Source: Mycolicibacterium canariasense
GTDB taxonomy: Bacteria; Actinomycetota; Actinomycetes; Mycobacteriales; Mycobacteriaceae
Length of the DNA stretch: 64,000 nucleotides
Assembly: GCF_002101555.1 (NCBI RefSeq)
Contig: NZ_LQOL01000068.1
Location: 1 to 64,000 of the forward strand
Direction: 5' to 3'
Below the pieces are notes generated by a model, which saw nothing but the letters and a program-made list of their open reading frames with translations, made no database searches and had not been told where the DNA came from. This document shows, in pieces, positions 51,997 through 60,587 of this stretch (position 1 is its first letter; each line of letters begins with the position of its first letter). The position numbers and the translations under genes are program-made.

Positions 51997-52069
51997 GCCC
52001 CCTTAGCTCAGTCGGCAGAGCGTTTCCATGGTAAGGAAAAGGTCAACGGTTCGATTCCGTTAGGGGGCT
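51997..52069 (+). tRNA. tRNA-Thr(GGT)
   Basis: The 73-nt cloverleaf has acceptor arm GCCCCCT/AGGGGGC, D stem GCTC/GAGC, anticodon stem TTTCC/GGAAA with loop ATGGTAA (anticodon GGT) and T arm AACGG TTCGATT CCGTT. The CCA end is not encoded. Confidence 0.96.
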
Positions 52070-52108
52070 CGGTGGACGCCAGGCGGATCGCCGCCTTCGT
52101 CTAATCGG

Positions 52109-52182
52109 GGCGGTGTAGCTCAGCTGGTTAGAGCGCACGACTCATAATCGTGAGGTCGGGAGATCGAGCCTCCCCACCGCTA
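52109..52182 (+). tRNA. tRNA-Met(CAT), elongator type
   Basis: The 74-nt cloverleaf has acceptor GGCGGTG/CACCGCT, D stem GCTC/GAGC, anticodon stem CACGA/TCGTG with loop CTCATAA (anticodon CAT) and T arm GGGAG ATCGAGC CTCCC. The first pair is a G-U wobble, and the anticodon stem lacks the three G-C pairs of initiator tRNA. Confidence 0.95.
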
Positions 52183-52207
52183 CAGGCAACAACGAGAGGC
52201 AACTGAC

Positions 52208-52375
52208 GTGGCGTCGAGTACCGACGTACGGCCGAAGATCACTTTGGCCTGCGAGGTGTGCAAGCACCGCAACTACATCACCAAGAAGAACCGGCGTAAC
52301 GACCCGGACCGGCTGGAGATCAAGAAGTTCTGCCCGAACTGTGGTCACCACCAGCCGCACAAAGAGTCCCGCTGA
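52208..52375 (+). CDS. rpmG: 50S ribosomal protein L33
   Basis: A 55-residue ribosomal protein with GTG start at 52208 and GAGAGG upstream. It keeps two zinc-ribbon cysteine pairs (CEVC and CPNC), so it is the zinc-binding (C+) form rather than the zinc-independent paralogue made in zinc starvation. It lies 25 bp after tRNA-Met and 9 bp before hadA, matching the M. tuberculosis rpmG2-hadABC order. Confidence 0.95.
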   Translation: MASSTDVRPKITLACEVCKHRNYITKKNRRNDPDRLEIKKFCPNCGHHQPHKESR

Positions 52376-52384
52376 TCCTTCGCC

Positions 52385-52861
52385 GTGGCTCTGTCATCGA
52401 ATATCGTCGGGATGCATTACCGCTATCCCGATGCGTATGAGGTGGGACGCGAGAAGGTGCGCGAGTACGCGCTTGCGGTGAAGAACGACGCGGCGTACTT
52501 CCAGGATGAAGCTGTCGCCGCCGAGCTGGGTCACCAGACCCTGCCGGCGCCGCTGACCTTCATCAGCATTTTCGGCTACACGGCGCAGTATGCATTTTTC
52601 GAGCACGCCAATATCGGGATTCACGACGCCCAGATCGTCCAGGTGGATCAGGCCTTCAAGTTCGAACGACCCATCCGGGTGGGCGACAGGCTGTACTGCG
52701 ACGTCTACGTGGATTCGGTGCGGCAGGCACACGGCACCGACATCATCGTCACCAAGAACATCGTCACCAACGACAAGGGTGAGGTTGTCCAGGAGGCCTA
52801 CACGACCCTGGCGGGCCGTGCCGGCGACGGGGAAGAGGGTTTTACTGATGGCTCTGCGTGA
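52385..52861 (+). CDS. hadA: (3R)-hydroxyacyl-ACP dehydratase subunit HadA
   Basis: This 158-residue hot-dog-fold subunit of the FAS-II dehydratase extends meromycolate chains. It recognises the acyl chain and pairs with HadB, which supplies the active site. The hydratase signature IHDAQIVQVDQAFKFERPIRVGD is typical. GTG at 52385 follows rpmG closely, and its end overlaps hadB by 14 bp. HadA is the cellular target linked to thiacetazone and isoxyl resistance in M. tuberculosis. Confidence 0.96.
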   Translation: MALSSNIVGMHYRYPDAYEVGREKVREYALAVKNDAAYFQDEAVAAELGHQTLPAPLTFISIFGYTAQYAFFEHANIGIHDAQIVQVDQAFKFERPIRVGDRLYCDVYVDSVRQAHGTDIIVTKNIVTNDKGEVVQEAYTTLAGRAGDGEEGFTDGSA

Positions 52862-53276
52862 GTTCAGTTCGGTCAGCGTCGGCGACATCCTGCCGGAGAA
52901 GGTCATCCCGCTGACCCGGCAGGATCTGGTCAACTACGCCGGCGTGTCCGGGGACCTCAACCCCATCCACTGGGACGACGACATCGCCAAGCAGGTCGGC
53001 CTGGACACCGCCATTGCGCACGGCATGCTGACGATGGGCCTCGGCGGCGGCTACGTCACCGACTGGGTGGGCGACCCGGCGGCCGTGACCGAGTACAACG
53101 TCCGCTTCACCGCGGTGGTGCCCGTCCCGAACGACGGCGTCGGAGCCGAGATCGTCTTCAACGGCCGGGTGAAGTCGGTGGAGCCGGAGGACAAGTCGGT
53201 CACCATCGCGCTGTCGGCCACCACCGGCGGCAAGAAGATCTTCGGCCGCGCCATCGCCGTCGCGAAGTTGGCCTAA
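52848..53276 (+). CDS. hadB: (3R)-hydroxyacyl-ACP dehydratase catalytic subunit HadB
   Basis: This 142-residue hot-dog-fold catalytic subunit is shared by the HadAB and HadBC dehydratases of mycolic-acid FAS-II. The hydratase-2 motif is intact: SGDLNPIHWDDD with Asp36 and His41. ATG at 52848 overlaps hadA by 14 bp and the stop is 3 bp before hadC. Sequence and gene order leave little doubt. Confidence 0.97.
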   Translation: MALREFSSVSVGDILPEKVIPLTRQDLVNYAGVSGDLNPIHWDDDIAKQVGLDTAIAHGMLTMGLGGGYVTDWVGDPAAVTEYNVRFTAVVPVPNDGVGAEIVFNGRVKSVEPEDKSVTIALSATTGGKKIFGRAIAVAKLA

Positions 53277-53279
53277 CCC

Positions 53280-53801
53280 ATGGCATTGCGCCCCGATCTG
53301 CTCGGGATGGTCTACAAGTACCCCGAGGTCTTCGTCGTCGGTCGTGAGCAGGTGAAGCTGTTCGCCAAGTCGGTCAAATCCGAGCACCCCGCCTCGTTGT
53401 ACGAGGAGGCCGCCGCCGAACTCGGTCACGACGCGATCGTCGCCGGCCCGACCTTCGTGTCGATCTTGGCGAATCTGGTGCAGCAGGATTTCTTCCGCAA
53501 TATCGACGTCGGCATGGAAACCATGCAGATCATCCAGGTCGATCAGCGGTTCGTGTACCACCGGCCGATCAAGGTGGGCGATCGACTGCACGCGGAACTG
53601 GAGATCATGTCGGTCGACGAGCGCTTCGGCGCCGATATCGTCGTGACCCGCAACATCCTTCGCGACGACGACGCCGACGATGCCTTCGTGGTCATGGAGG
53701 CGTTCACCACGCTGATGGGTCACGAGGGTGACAACTCGGTGTCGGTGCAGTACGACCGGGAATCCGGACAGGTGCGGCGTACGGCGGTCGCAGGGGATTA
53801 G
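53280..53801 (+). CDS. hadC: (3R)-hydroxyacyl-ACP dehydratase subunit HadC
   Basis: This 173-residue paralogue of HadA (MALRPDLLGMVYKYPEVFVVGREQVK) forms the HadBC dehydratase used for later, longer elongation steps of mycolic acids. It has the fold but not the Asp/His active-site motif. ATG at 53280. It ends the rpmG-hadABC operon; about 120 bp with a TACACT promoter-like element (53823-53828) separate it from tRNA-Trp. Confidence 0.96.
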   Translation: MALRPDLLGMVYKYPEVFVVGREQVKLFAKSVKSEHPASLYEEAAAELGHDAIVAGPTFVSILANLVQQDFFRNIDVGMETMQIIQVDQRFVYHRPIKVGDRLHAELEIMSVDERFGADIVVTRNILRDDDADDAFVVMEAFTTLMGHEGDNSVSVQYDRESGQVRRTAVAGD

Positions 53802-53921
53802 TAACTAACACTTGGGCCGATGTACACTCGGTCCTCGGGGTTTTCCCACATCAGCGCGCTGTCCGTCGGTTCGGAAATCGGCCGGTCGGGGAGCGCGCGA
53901 ATTGTGTGAGGGCCGCAACGA

Positions 53922-53994
<73 letters not shown>

Positions 53995-54061
53995 CTCAAC
54001 TGAATACTCGACGAGTGTGGACACTGGAAGGTGACCACCCGAACCAGATGAAAGGCATGCG

Positions 54062-54523
54062 GTGAGCGACGAGCGCGACAGTGCCGGCTCCGAGGGCACC
54101 GAGGATGCGGGCATCGAGGACGCGGCCGGTCAGACGGCCGTCGTGACCCGTCCGGTGCGCCCGACCGGAAAGCGGTCCCGGCGCGCGGCGACGGCCCCGG
54201 TCGAGGATGCGGAGCCGTCCGAGACCGACACCGAAGCCTCTGACGGCGACGCCGACGAGCCGGCCGCCACGAGCGGTAAGCGCGCCAAGAACGCCAAGGC
54301 TGGCAAGTCCAGGAAGAGTGACACCAACCGGGTGAACCCGTTCGCCTTCGTGTGGAACTACCTCAAGCAGGTCGTCGCGGAGCTGCGCAAGGTCATCTGG
54401 CCGAACCGCAAGCAGATGGTCAGCTACACCACGGTGGTCCTGGTGTTCCTGGCGTTCATGGTCGCGCTGATCGGTGGGGTCGACCTCGGGCTGGCCAAGC
54501 TCGTGTCGATCGTGTTCGGCTGA
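54062..54523 (+). CDS. secE: Protein translocase subunit SecE
   Basis: This 153-residue protein is the essential clamp subunit of the SecYEG channel. The first ~90 residues are an acidic then basic low-complexity extension, typical of actinobacteria. The conserved core follows: FVWNYLKQVVAELRKVIWPNRKQMVSYTTVVLVFLAFMVAL with one transmembrane helix. GTG at 54062. It is 29 bp before nusG, its usual partner. Confidence 0.95.
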   Translation: MSDERDSAGSEGTEDAGIEDAAGQTAVVTRPVRPTGKRSRRAATAPVEDAEPSETDTEASDGDADEPAATSGKRAKNAKAGKSRKSDTNRVNPFAFVWNYLKQVVAELRKVIWPNRKQMVSYTTVVLVFLAFMVALIGGVDLGLAKLVSIVFG

Positions 54524-54552
54524 CCGGAAGAATTGAGAGAGGACTGACAACC

Positions 54553-55371
54553 GTGACTAGCTTCGACGGCGACGAACAGCTCGACGCCGAGACGCCTTCG
54601 GGTGATGCCGTCGACGTGCTCGACGAGACCCTGGAGGCAGGCGAGGCGGAAGCCACCGAGGCTTCAGCGGCTCCCGAGACCTCTGATGCTGCGGAGGCCT
54701 CGGAGGAGGCCGCCGAGGCACCTGAAGCCCCCGAGGAAGACGTCGATCCGGCGACCGCGCTCAAGAAGGAACTGCGTCTCAAGCCCGGCGATTGGTATGT
54801 CATCCACAGCTACGCCGGCTACGAGAACAAGGTGAAGGCCAACCTCGAGACCCGCGTGCAGAACCTGGACGTCGGCGACTACATCTTCCAGGTCGAGGTG
54901 CCCACCGAAGAGGTCACCGAGATCAAGAACGGCCAGCGCAAGCAGGTCAATCGCAAGGTGCTGCCCGGTTACATCCTGGTGCGGATGGATCTCAACGACG
55001 AGTCGTGGGGTGCCGTGCGCAACACGCCCGGCGTGACCGGCTTCGTCGGTGCCACCTCGCGCCCGTCGCCGCTGAGCCTGGACGACGTGGTCAAGTTCCT
55101 GCTGCCCCAGGGCGCGGCGAAGAAGGCCGCAGGCAAGGCCGCCTCGACGGCCGCCGCGGCCGCGTCTTCCGAGGCGACCCTGGAGCGCCCCGAGATCCTG
55201 GTCGATTTCGAGGTCGGCGAGTCGGTCACCGTCATGGACGGCCCGTTCGCCACGCTGCCCGCCTCGATCAGCGAGGTCAACGCCGAGCAGCAGAAGCTCA
55301 AGGTGCTGGTGTCCATCTTCGGCCGCGAGACGCCTGTGGAACTGACCTTCAACCAGGTCGCCAAGATCTAA
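54553..55371 (+). CDS. nusG: Transcription termination/antitermination protein NusG
   Basis: This 272-residue NusG has an acidic Ala/Glu-rich N-terminal extension (about 1-70), an NGN domain (WYVIHSYAGYENKVKANLE, then LPGYILVRMDL), an Ala/Lys-rich linker and a KOW domain (FEVGESVTVMDGPFATLPASISEVN). It binds RNA polymerase and links it to ribosomes and Rho. GTG at 54553 with GAGAGAGGA upstream. It is followed by rplK after 34 bp. Confidence 0.96.
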   Translation: MTSFDGDEQLDAETPSGDAVDVLDETLEAGEAEATEASAAPETSDAAEASEEAAEAPEAPEEDVDPATALKKELRLKPGDWYVIHSYAGYENKVKANLETRVQNLDVGDYIFQVEVPTEEVTEIKNGQRKQVNRKVLPGYILVRMDLNDESWGAVRNTPGVTGFVGATSRPSPLSLDDVVKFLLPQGAAKKAAGKAASTAAAAASSEATLERPEILVDFEVGESVTVMDGPFATLPASISEVNAEQQKLKVLVSIFGRETPVELTFNQVAKI

Positions 55372-55405
55372 GACTCGAAGAAGAGAAGAAAAGGAACGAA
55401 CAACA

Positions 55406-55834
55406 ATGGCCCCGAAGAAAAAGGTCGCCGGGCTCATCAAGCTCCAGATCCAGGCCGGGCAGGCCAACCCCGCCCCGCCGGTCGGTCCCGCGCTTGGTCA
55501 GCACGGCGTCAACATCATGGAGTTCTGCAAGGCGTACAACGCCGCGACCGAGTCGCAGCGCGGCAACGTCATCCCCGTGGAGATCACCGTCTACGAGGAC
55601 CGCAGCTTCACCTTCGCCCTGAAGACCCCGCCCGCCGCCAAGCTGCTGCTCAAGGCCGCCGGTGTGCAGAAGGGTTCCGGCGAGCCGCACAAGACCAAGG
55701 TCGCCAAGGTCAGCTGGGATCAGGTGCGCGAGATCGCCGAGACCAAGAAGGAAGATCTCAACGCCAACGACATCGACGCCGCGGCGAAGATCATCGCCGG
55801 CACCGCCCGCTCCATGGGTATCACGGTCGAATAG
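55406..55834 (+). CDS. rplK: 50S ribosomal protein L11
   Basis: A 142-residue L11 with the N-terminal methyl-acceptor region (KVAGLIKLQIQAGQANPAPPVGPALGQHGVNIMEF) and the C-terminal rRNA-binding domain ending ARSMGITVE. It forms the GTPase-associated centre of the large subunit, where thiostrepton binds. It is co-transcribed with rplA, 62 bp downstream. Confidence 0.98.
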   Translation: MAPKKKVAGLIKLQIQAGQANPAPPVGPALGQHGVNIMEFCKAYNAATESQRGNVIPVEITVYEDRSFTFALKTPPAAKLLLKAAGVQKGSGEPHKTKVAKVSWDQVREIAETKKEDLNANDIDAAAKIIAGTARSMGITVE

Positions 55835-55896
55835 ACCAGAACGCGTGGGAGAGCCCGCTTCGGCTCGCCAACCACACCTCTTGAACAGGAGACACA

Positions 55897-56604
55897 ATGA
55901 GCAAGAACAGCAAGGCATATCGCGAAGCCGCCGAGAAGGTGGATCGCACCAACCTCTACACCCCGCTGCAGGCCGCCCGGCTGGCCAAGGAGACCTCGTC
56001 GAAGAAGCAGGATGCGACCGTCGAGGTGGCCATCCGCCTGGGCGTCGATCCCCGCAAGGCCGACCAGATGGTCCGCGGCACCGTGAACCTGCCGCACGGC
56101 ACCGGTAAGACGGCCCGTGTCGCGGTGTTCGCCGTGGGCGAGAAGGCCGAGCAGGCGCTGGCCGCCGGCGCCGACGTGGTTGGCAGCGACGACCTGATCG
56201 AGAAGATCCAGGGTGGTTTCCTGGATTTCGACGCCGCGATCGCCACGCCCGACCAGATGGCCAAGGTTGGCCGCATCGCCCGCGTGCTGGGCCCCCGCGG
56301 TCTGATGCCCAACCCCAAGACCGGCACCGTGACCGCTGACGTCGCCAAGGCCGTGCAGGACATCAAGGGCGGCAAGATCAACTTCCGCGTCGACAAGCAG
56401 GCCAACCTGCACTTCGTGATCGGCAAGGCGTCGTTCGACGAGGCCAAGCTGGCCGAGAACTACGGTGCCGCCCTCGACGAGGTGCTGCGTGCCAAGCCGT
56501 CGTCGTCGAAGGGCCGGTACCTGAAGAAGGTCACCGTGTCCACGACGACCGGTCCGGGCATCCCGGTGGACCCGACGGTCACCCGGAATTTCACGGAGGA
56601 GTAG
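55897..56604 (+). CDS. rplA: 50S ribosomal protein L1
   Basis: A 235-residue L1 with the rRNA-binding N-terminus (YREAAEKVDRTNLYTPLQAARL) and the signature RVLGPRGLMPNPKTGTVT. It forms the mobile L1 stalk. ATG at 55897 with GGAGA upstream. Its stop codon lies inside the first unit of a 38-bp tandem repeat, and a strong terminator follows. rplJ/rplL are not next to it, as in other mycobacteria. Confidence 0.98.
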   Translation: MSKNSKAYREAAEKVDRTNLYTPLQAARLAKETSSKKQDATVEVAIRLGVDPRKADQMVRGTVNLPHGTGKTARVAVFAVGEKAEQALAAGADVVGSDDLIEKIQGGFLDFDAAIATPDQMAKVGRIARVLGPRGLMPNPKTGTVTADVAKAVQDIKGGKINFRVDKQANLHFVIGKASFDEAKLAENYGAALDEVLRAKPSSSKGRYLKKVTVSTTTGPGIPVDPTVTRNFTEE

Positions 56605-56684
56605 GCCGTAGGCCGGATCCGACCATGTGGCCGGAGGAGTAGGCCGTAGGCCGGATCCGACCATGTGGCCGGAGGAGTAGGCCG
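56594..56684 (+). repeat. 38-bp tandem repeat at the rplA 3' end
   Basis: Two full units (56594-56631 and 56632-56669) and a partial third (from 56670) share CGGAGGAGTAGGCCGTAGGC at their start. The first unit contains the last codons and stop of rplA, so the later units are duplications of the gene's end (GAGGAGTAG) plus 3' sequence. The copies are identical, implying recent slippage. They lie between rplA and its terminator. Confidence 0.95.
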
Positions 56685-56706
56685 GGGGAGCAAGACTCGG
56701 TCCGAG

Positions 56707-56755
56707 TGGCCAGTCGTTGCGCGGGTTGATCGAAAACCCGTGCAATGACTGGCCA
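56707..56755. terminator. Strong bidirectional hairpin terminator after rplA
   Basis: A 21-bp stem (56707-56727 with 56735-56755; left arm TGGCCAGTCGTTGCGCGGGT) has two G-U type mismatches and a 7-base loop. It sits between the convergent rplA and membrane-nuclease-like genes, ending both transcripts. Confidence 0.85.
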
Positions 56756-56764
56756 TTCGGCATT

Positions 56765-57688
56765 TCAGGCTCTCCCCAGCACCACCTGGGCTACCAGCGC
56801 GCGGTGATCCGAGCCCGGCACCCGCACAGCGCGCACGGCGGTGGCGGTGGCGTCCCTGGTCAGCACATGGTCGACCGCGACGACCCGCGGGATCGGTAGG
56901 TCATCGGGGTGGGTGCGCAGGAAGCCGGCCCCGGCCTGGGCGGCACCGTCGGCGTAGCCGTCACGCAGGAGGGCTCGGAAGTCCCGCACATCGGATGTGG
57001 CGTTGAGGTCACATCCCACGACCACCGGACCCTCGGCGTGGACGCGTTTCAGTGCGGGCCCCAGCCGCTCGATATCGGCGCGCCAGTGCCCGAATGCCGA
57101 CCGCGGCGGAGACAGATGGGTGCAGACCACCGTCGTCGGCACCGGCATACCGGGCACGCGGATCCGGGCGGTGATGAACCCGCGCTGGAAACGCCCGTCG
57201 CTGCCGGTGGCAATCATCGGATGACGGCTCCACAATCCCACTCCGGACGCGCGGTCACCGGGTTGCAGCATGGCGAACGGGAAGTCCGCCTTGAGCAGCG
57301 CAGACAGCGCGTCGGCCAACTCGGGGGTCAGCTCCTGCACGGCCAGCACGTCCGCGTGCCGCTGGGCCAGCTCGGCCACGGCCGTCGGATCCGCTTGGCC
57401 GTAGCGCAGATTGGCGGTGACGAAGCGCAGCGTGGGGCCCTGCGGCGCCCGACGGCCGACGAAGGACGGTAGCTGGGTCGCCAGCGCGGCGACGGTGACC
57501 ACTGCCGCGATGGTGGCCGCCGTCCCGCAGCCGGATACCGCGAACACAGCGACCGCCACCGGGGCGCCCAGCATCAGATACGGCGACAGCGCCGCCGCCA
57601 GCAGGACGCTGCGACGGGTGGCGGGCAGGAATCGGGCGGCCAGCGCGGCGGTGGCGATTGTCAGCAGCGCGACCCCGACCACCCACAT
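56765..57688 (-). CDS. Membrane-anchored endonuclease/exonuclease/phosphatase-family protein
   Basis: This 307-residue protein has three to four N-terminal transmembrane helices (about 3-85) and an EEP-fold catalytic domain outside. Signatures are LRFVTANLRYG, VLAVQELTPE (Glu metal ligand), VCTHLSPP, VVVGCDLNAT and PGSDHRALVAQV (catalytic Asp-His). Such proteins are annotated variously as nucleases, sphingomyelinases or phosphatases; the substrate is unknown. ATG at 57688 overlaps the sigma-factor stop by one base (TGATG), so it is coupled to the ECF operon. Confidence 0.82.
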   Translation of the reverse strand: MWVVGVALLTIATAALAARFLPATRRSVLLAAALSPYLMLGAPVAVAVFAVSGCGTAATIAAVVTVAALATQLPSFVGRRAPQGPTLRFVTANLRYGQADPTAVAELAQRHADVLAVQELTPELADALSALLKADFPFAMLQPGDRASGVGLWSRHPMIATGSDGRFQRGFITARIRVPGMPVPTTVVCTHLSPPRSAFGHWRADIERLGPALKRVHAEGPVVVGCDLNATSDVRDFRALLRDGYADGAAQAGAGFLRTHPDDLPIPRVVAVDHVLTRDATATAVRAVRVPGSDHRALVAQVVLGRA

Positions 57689-58890
57689 CAACCCTCGCAC
57701 TCCCCGAGCCGCCGGCGCAGGAACTCCCGTGCCGGTTCGGAGGCATTGCGATCCAAGGCAATTCGATACCAGTGTGCGGCCTCGGGCTGTCGTCCGGCGC
57801 GGCGCAGCAGGTCGGCCCGGATCGAGGCGACCACGCTGGAGCGTGTCAGCCGGGGATCGTCGGCGATCTCGTCGAGCGCGGCCAGCCCGGCGTCGAAGCC
57901 GGAGCGCAGACCCACCGCCAGCGCCCGGTTGGCCCGGGCCATCGGGGAATCTGTGATCGCAATGAGCCGATCGTAGGCCGTGCAGATCACCGCCCAATCG
58001 GTGGACTCCCAGTCCGGCGCCGTGGCGTGCGCCGCCGCGATCACCGCCTGCGGCAGATACGGTCCCGCCGCCCCGGCGGCCAGCCGCAGCTGGTCCAGCC
58101 CGCGCGCGATCCGGCCCCGATCCCAACGGCACCGGTCCTGCTCATCGAGGGGAGTCAGCACGCCGTCGGCGTCCACCCGGGTGCTGCGCCGCGAATCGTG
58201 CAGCAGGGTCAGCGCGGCCAGGGCGTGGGTGTCGCGGACCGTCGGCATCAGCTCACACAGTTCACCGGCCAGCCGCACCCCCTCGTCGCATAGGTCGTCG
58301 CGGATCGCCGACGGCCCGCCCGTCGACCAGTAGCCCTCGGTGAATACCGAGTAGACACAGGCCAGCACGTGCGGGGTACGCTCGCCCAGCAGCTCGGCCG
58401 GGGGAACCCGCAACGGGATGTTGGCATGCCGGATCTTGGCCTTGGCCCTGGTGATCCGTTGTCCGACGGCGGCTTCGGACTGCATCAGCGCGCGGGCGAT
58501 CTCGGGCACCGTCAGCCCCGAGATCAGCCGCAGCGTGAGGGCCAACTGCGAGGACGCGTCCAGCGCGGGGTGCGCGCAGGTGAACATCATCCGGAGCTCG
58601 TCATCGCGCACCGGGTGCACCGGCCGGTCATCGGTGGGGATCGGCATCGCGGCGAGTTCCTTTCCGGGGCGCGATGTTTCGCGTCGCAGCCGATCCAGCG
58701 CCCGGTTGCGCGCGACGGTCACCAACCAGCCGCCGGGGTTGGCCGGCGGCTGGTCGCCCCAGCTGCGCAGCGCCTCGGTGAAGGCCTCCTGGACGGCGTC
58801 CTCGGCGACGGTGAGGTCGCCGCACCAGCGGGCGAGCGCGGCCACCGCAGGCCCCCACTCACGACGGAAGACGCCGTCCAGGATGGTCAT
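57688..58890 (-). CDS. ECF42-type RNA polymerase sigma factor
   Basis: This 400-residue extracytoplasmic-function sigma factor has region 2 (WCGDLTVAEDAVQEAFTEAL, WLVTVARNRALDRLRRE), region 4 (LALTLRLISGLTVPEIARAL, AVGQRITRAKAKIR) and a ~200-residue C-terminal helical TPR-like domain (ARANRALAVGLRSGFDAGLAALDEI). The long tail and the adjacent DGPF/YCII gene identify group ECF42, which lacks a classical anti-sigma factor and is thought to be controlled through the C-terminal domain. ATG at 58890, 13 bp after the YCII gene. Confidence 0.92.
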   Translation of the reverse strand: MTILDGVFRREWGPAVAALARWCGDLTVAEDAVQEAFTEALRSWGDQPPANPGGWLVTVARNRALDRLRRETSRPGKELAAMPIPTDDRPVHPVRDDELRMMFTCAHPALDASSQLALTLRLISGLTVPEIARALMQSEAAVGQRITRAKAKIRHANIPLRVPPAELLGERTPHVLACVYSVFTEGYWSTGGPSAIRDDLCDEGVRLAGELCELMPTVRDTHALAALTLLHDSRRSTRVDADGVLTPLDEQDRCRWDRGRIARGLDQLRLAAGAAGPYLPQAVIAAAHATAPDWESTDWAVICTAYDRLIAITDSPMARANRALAVGLRSGFDAGLAALDEIADDPRLTRSSVVASIRADLLRRAGRQPEAAHWYRIALDRNASEPAREFLRRRLGECEG

Positions 58891-58903
58891 TCGGTGCGAG
58901 CTG

Positions 58904-59599
58904 TTACAGGCCGGCGATTCCGGCCAGCTGCCGCAGCAGCACCGAACCGGCAGGGATCATCGAGGCGACCTTGACCGCCTCGTCCTGGTCGGCGGCGCGG
59001 ATCAGGTAGAAGCCGTTGGCCACCTCGGCGCCCTCGGCATACGGGCCGTCGGTCAGCAGCACCTGCCCGTCGCGCACCCGCACCGTCGTCGCCGTGGCGG
59101 GCGGATGCAGCGGCGCACCGCCCAGCACGTGATCGCCGATCGATGCGCCGGCTTCCTGGTGCAGGGCCACCCTGGCCTCGAACTCGGGGGAGCCGGGGAC
59201 GTTGACATCCTCGGGCGCCTCCAGCAGCAGGCCCAGCCACGCCGCGCCGACGGGCTCGGTGGGGGCACCCCAGTGCACCATCGGCCAGACTTCGACGGCG
59301 CCGTACTGTGCGGCCGGGATGTCGCGGGCCAGGGCCAGCGCGTCGTCGAGGTTGTCGGCCTCCAGCACGTAGTAGCCGCCGGCCACCTCGGCCCCTTCGG
59401 CGAACGGGCCGTCGGTCACCACCGGATTACCGGGCCAGCCGGTGATCAGTTTGCCGTCCTTGGCCGCGCAGAGCGCGTCGCCGGCGCGGATGGCCGACCC
59501 GGCCTTGGCGTGGAACGACTGGTAGGCGGCCATCTCGGCGGCGCCCTCGGCGGGGGTCAGTGCACGCTCGGGGGTCAACAGCAGTGCGAAGTAGTACAT
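58904..59599 (-). CDS. Tandem YCII/DGPF-domain protein, ECF42 partner
   Basis: This 231-residue protein is two YCII domains in tandem, each with the DGPF-type motif: VVTDGPFAEGAEVAGGYYV (about 60-78) and LLTDGPYAEGAEVANGFYLI (about 180-198). Most family members are single-domain; the duplication may form an intramolecular dimer. DGPF genes are the hallmark neighbours and targets of ECF42 sigma factors. ATG at 59599; it begins the operon with the sigma factor and the membrane EEP protein. Catalytic role is unknown. Confidence 0.88.
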   Translation of the reverse strand: MYYFALLLTPERALTPAEGAAEMAAYQSFHAKAGSAIRAGDALCAAKDGKLITGWPGNPVVTDGPFAEGAEVAGGYYVLEADNLDDALALARDIPAAQYGAVEVWPMVHWGAPTEPVGAAWLGLLLEAPEDVNVPGSPEFEARVALHQEAGASIGDHVLGGAPLHPPATATTVRVRDGQVLLTDGPYAEGAEVANGFYLIRAADQDEAVKVASMIPAGSVLLRQLAGIAGL

Positions 59600-59690
59600 G
59601 ACGCCTCTTTCGGTAGGGGCGGGACCTGGTATCCCACTCTCTACCTGTCCGACGAACGGCGCCCGCCCAATCCGACAGATGGGCCGAAAA

Positions 59691-60587
59691 TCAGTTCGCG
59701 AAGTTGGACTTCAGCTCGCCGATGATGTCATCCCACAGTGCTTCGGGCAGGTCATGGGCCATTCCGTCGATCAGCACCAGCCGGGCGCCCGGGATGGCGC
59801 GGGCGATCGCCCGGCCTCCGGACGGGCGCATCAGCTTGTCCGCCTTGCCGTGGATCACCACGGTCGGCACGGTGATCTGCCGGTTGTAGTGCCGCAGGCT
59901 GCCGCTGCCCATGATGGCCGCGAACTGCCTGCCCACCCCGGCCGGGTAGTACGAGCGCTCGTAGCTCTCGATGGCGTCGGCGCGGGCCCGTTCCGGTGGC
60001 GTGGGGAATCCAGGGCTGCCGATGGTGCTCAGCACCCGCACCGAGTTCTCGATGATGGCCTCCCGGGTGGCCTCCTTGGGCTTCTGCAGGATGGCCAGCA
60101 GTTGTTTGGGGCCGGGCGGGGGCAGCAGCGCCTGGTTGTTGCTGGAGAAGATGACGCCCAGGCTGTGGGTGCGGTGGGCGTGCCGGGCGGCGAAGACCTG
60201 GGCGATCATGCCGCCCATCGACGCGCCGACGATATGCGCCCGGTCGATACCGAGGTGGTCCAGCAGCGCGGCCGCGTCGTCGGCCATGTCCTCCAGGGTG
60301 TAGCCGGCCGGGCTCTTCAACCCGAGGAAGGACCGGGCCATCCGGGTCGGCAGCGCGGCGCCGCTGCGGGCGTGGGGCAGCTTGGTGGACAGCCCGATAT
60401 CGCGGTTGTCGAAGCGGATGACGCGCAACCCCTGGTCGACCAGTTTCTCGACGAAGCCCTTGCGCCACAACAACAGTTGCGCGCCCAGACCCATGACCAG
60501 CAGGACGGCCGGGTCGTCGGGACTGCCGAAGTCCTCGTAGGCGATCTCGATGTCACCGTGGGTGGCGGTACCGGTACGGACGGTCAT
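59691..60587 (-). CDS. lipG: Alpha/beta hydrolase, LipG-like
   Basis: This 298-residue alpha/beta hydrolase has the oxyanion HG-like segment VMGLGAQLLLW, nucleophile elbow VGASMGGMIAQ, catalytic Asp in VIHGKADKLM and His in IDGMAHDLP. Location directly before the ABC1 kinase gene and in the rplA region corresponds to M. tuberculosis lipG (Rv0646c), described as a phospholipase/thioesterase. ATG at 60587 overlaps the ABC1 kinase stop by four bases, so it is coupled. Confidence 0.85.
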   Translation of the reverse strand: MTVRTGTATHGDIEIAYEDFGSPDDPAVLLVMGLGAQLLLWRKGFVEKLVDQGLRVIRFDNRDIGLSTKLPHARSGAALPTRMARSFLGLKSPAGYTLEDMADDAAALLDHLGIDRAHIVGASMGGMIAQVFAARHAHRTHSLGVIFSSNNQALLPPPGPKQLLAILQKPKEATREAIIENSVRVLSTIGSPGFPTPPERARADAIESYERSYYPAGVGRQFAAIMGSGSLRHYNRQITVPTVVIHGKADKLMRPSGGRAIARAIPGARLVLIDGMAHDLPEALWDDIIGELKSNFAN

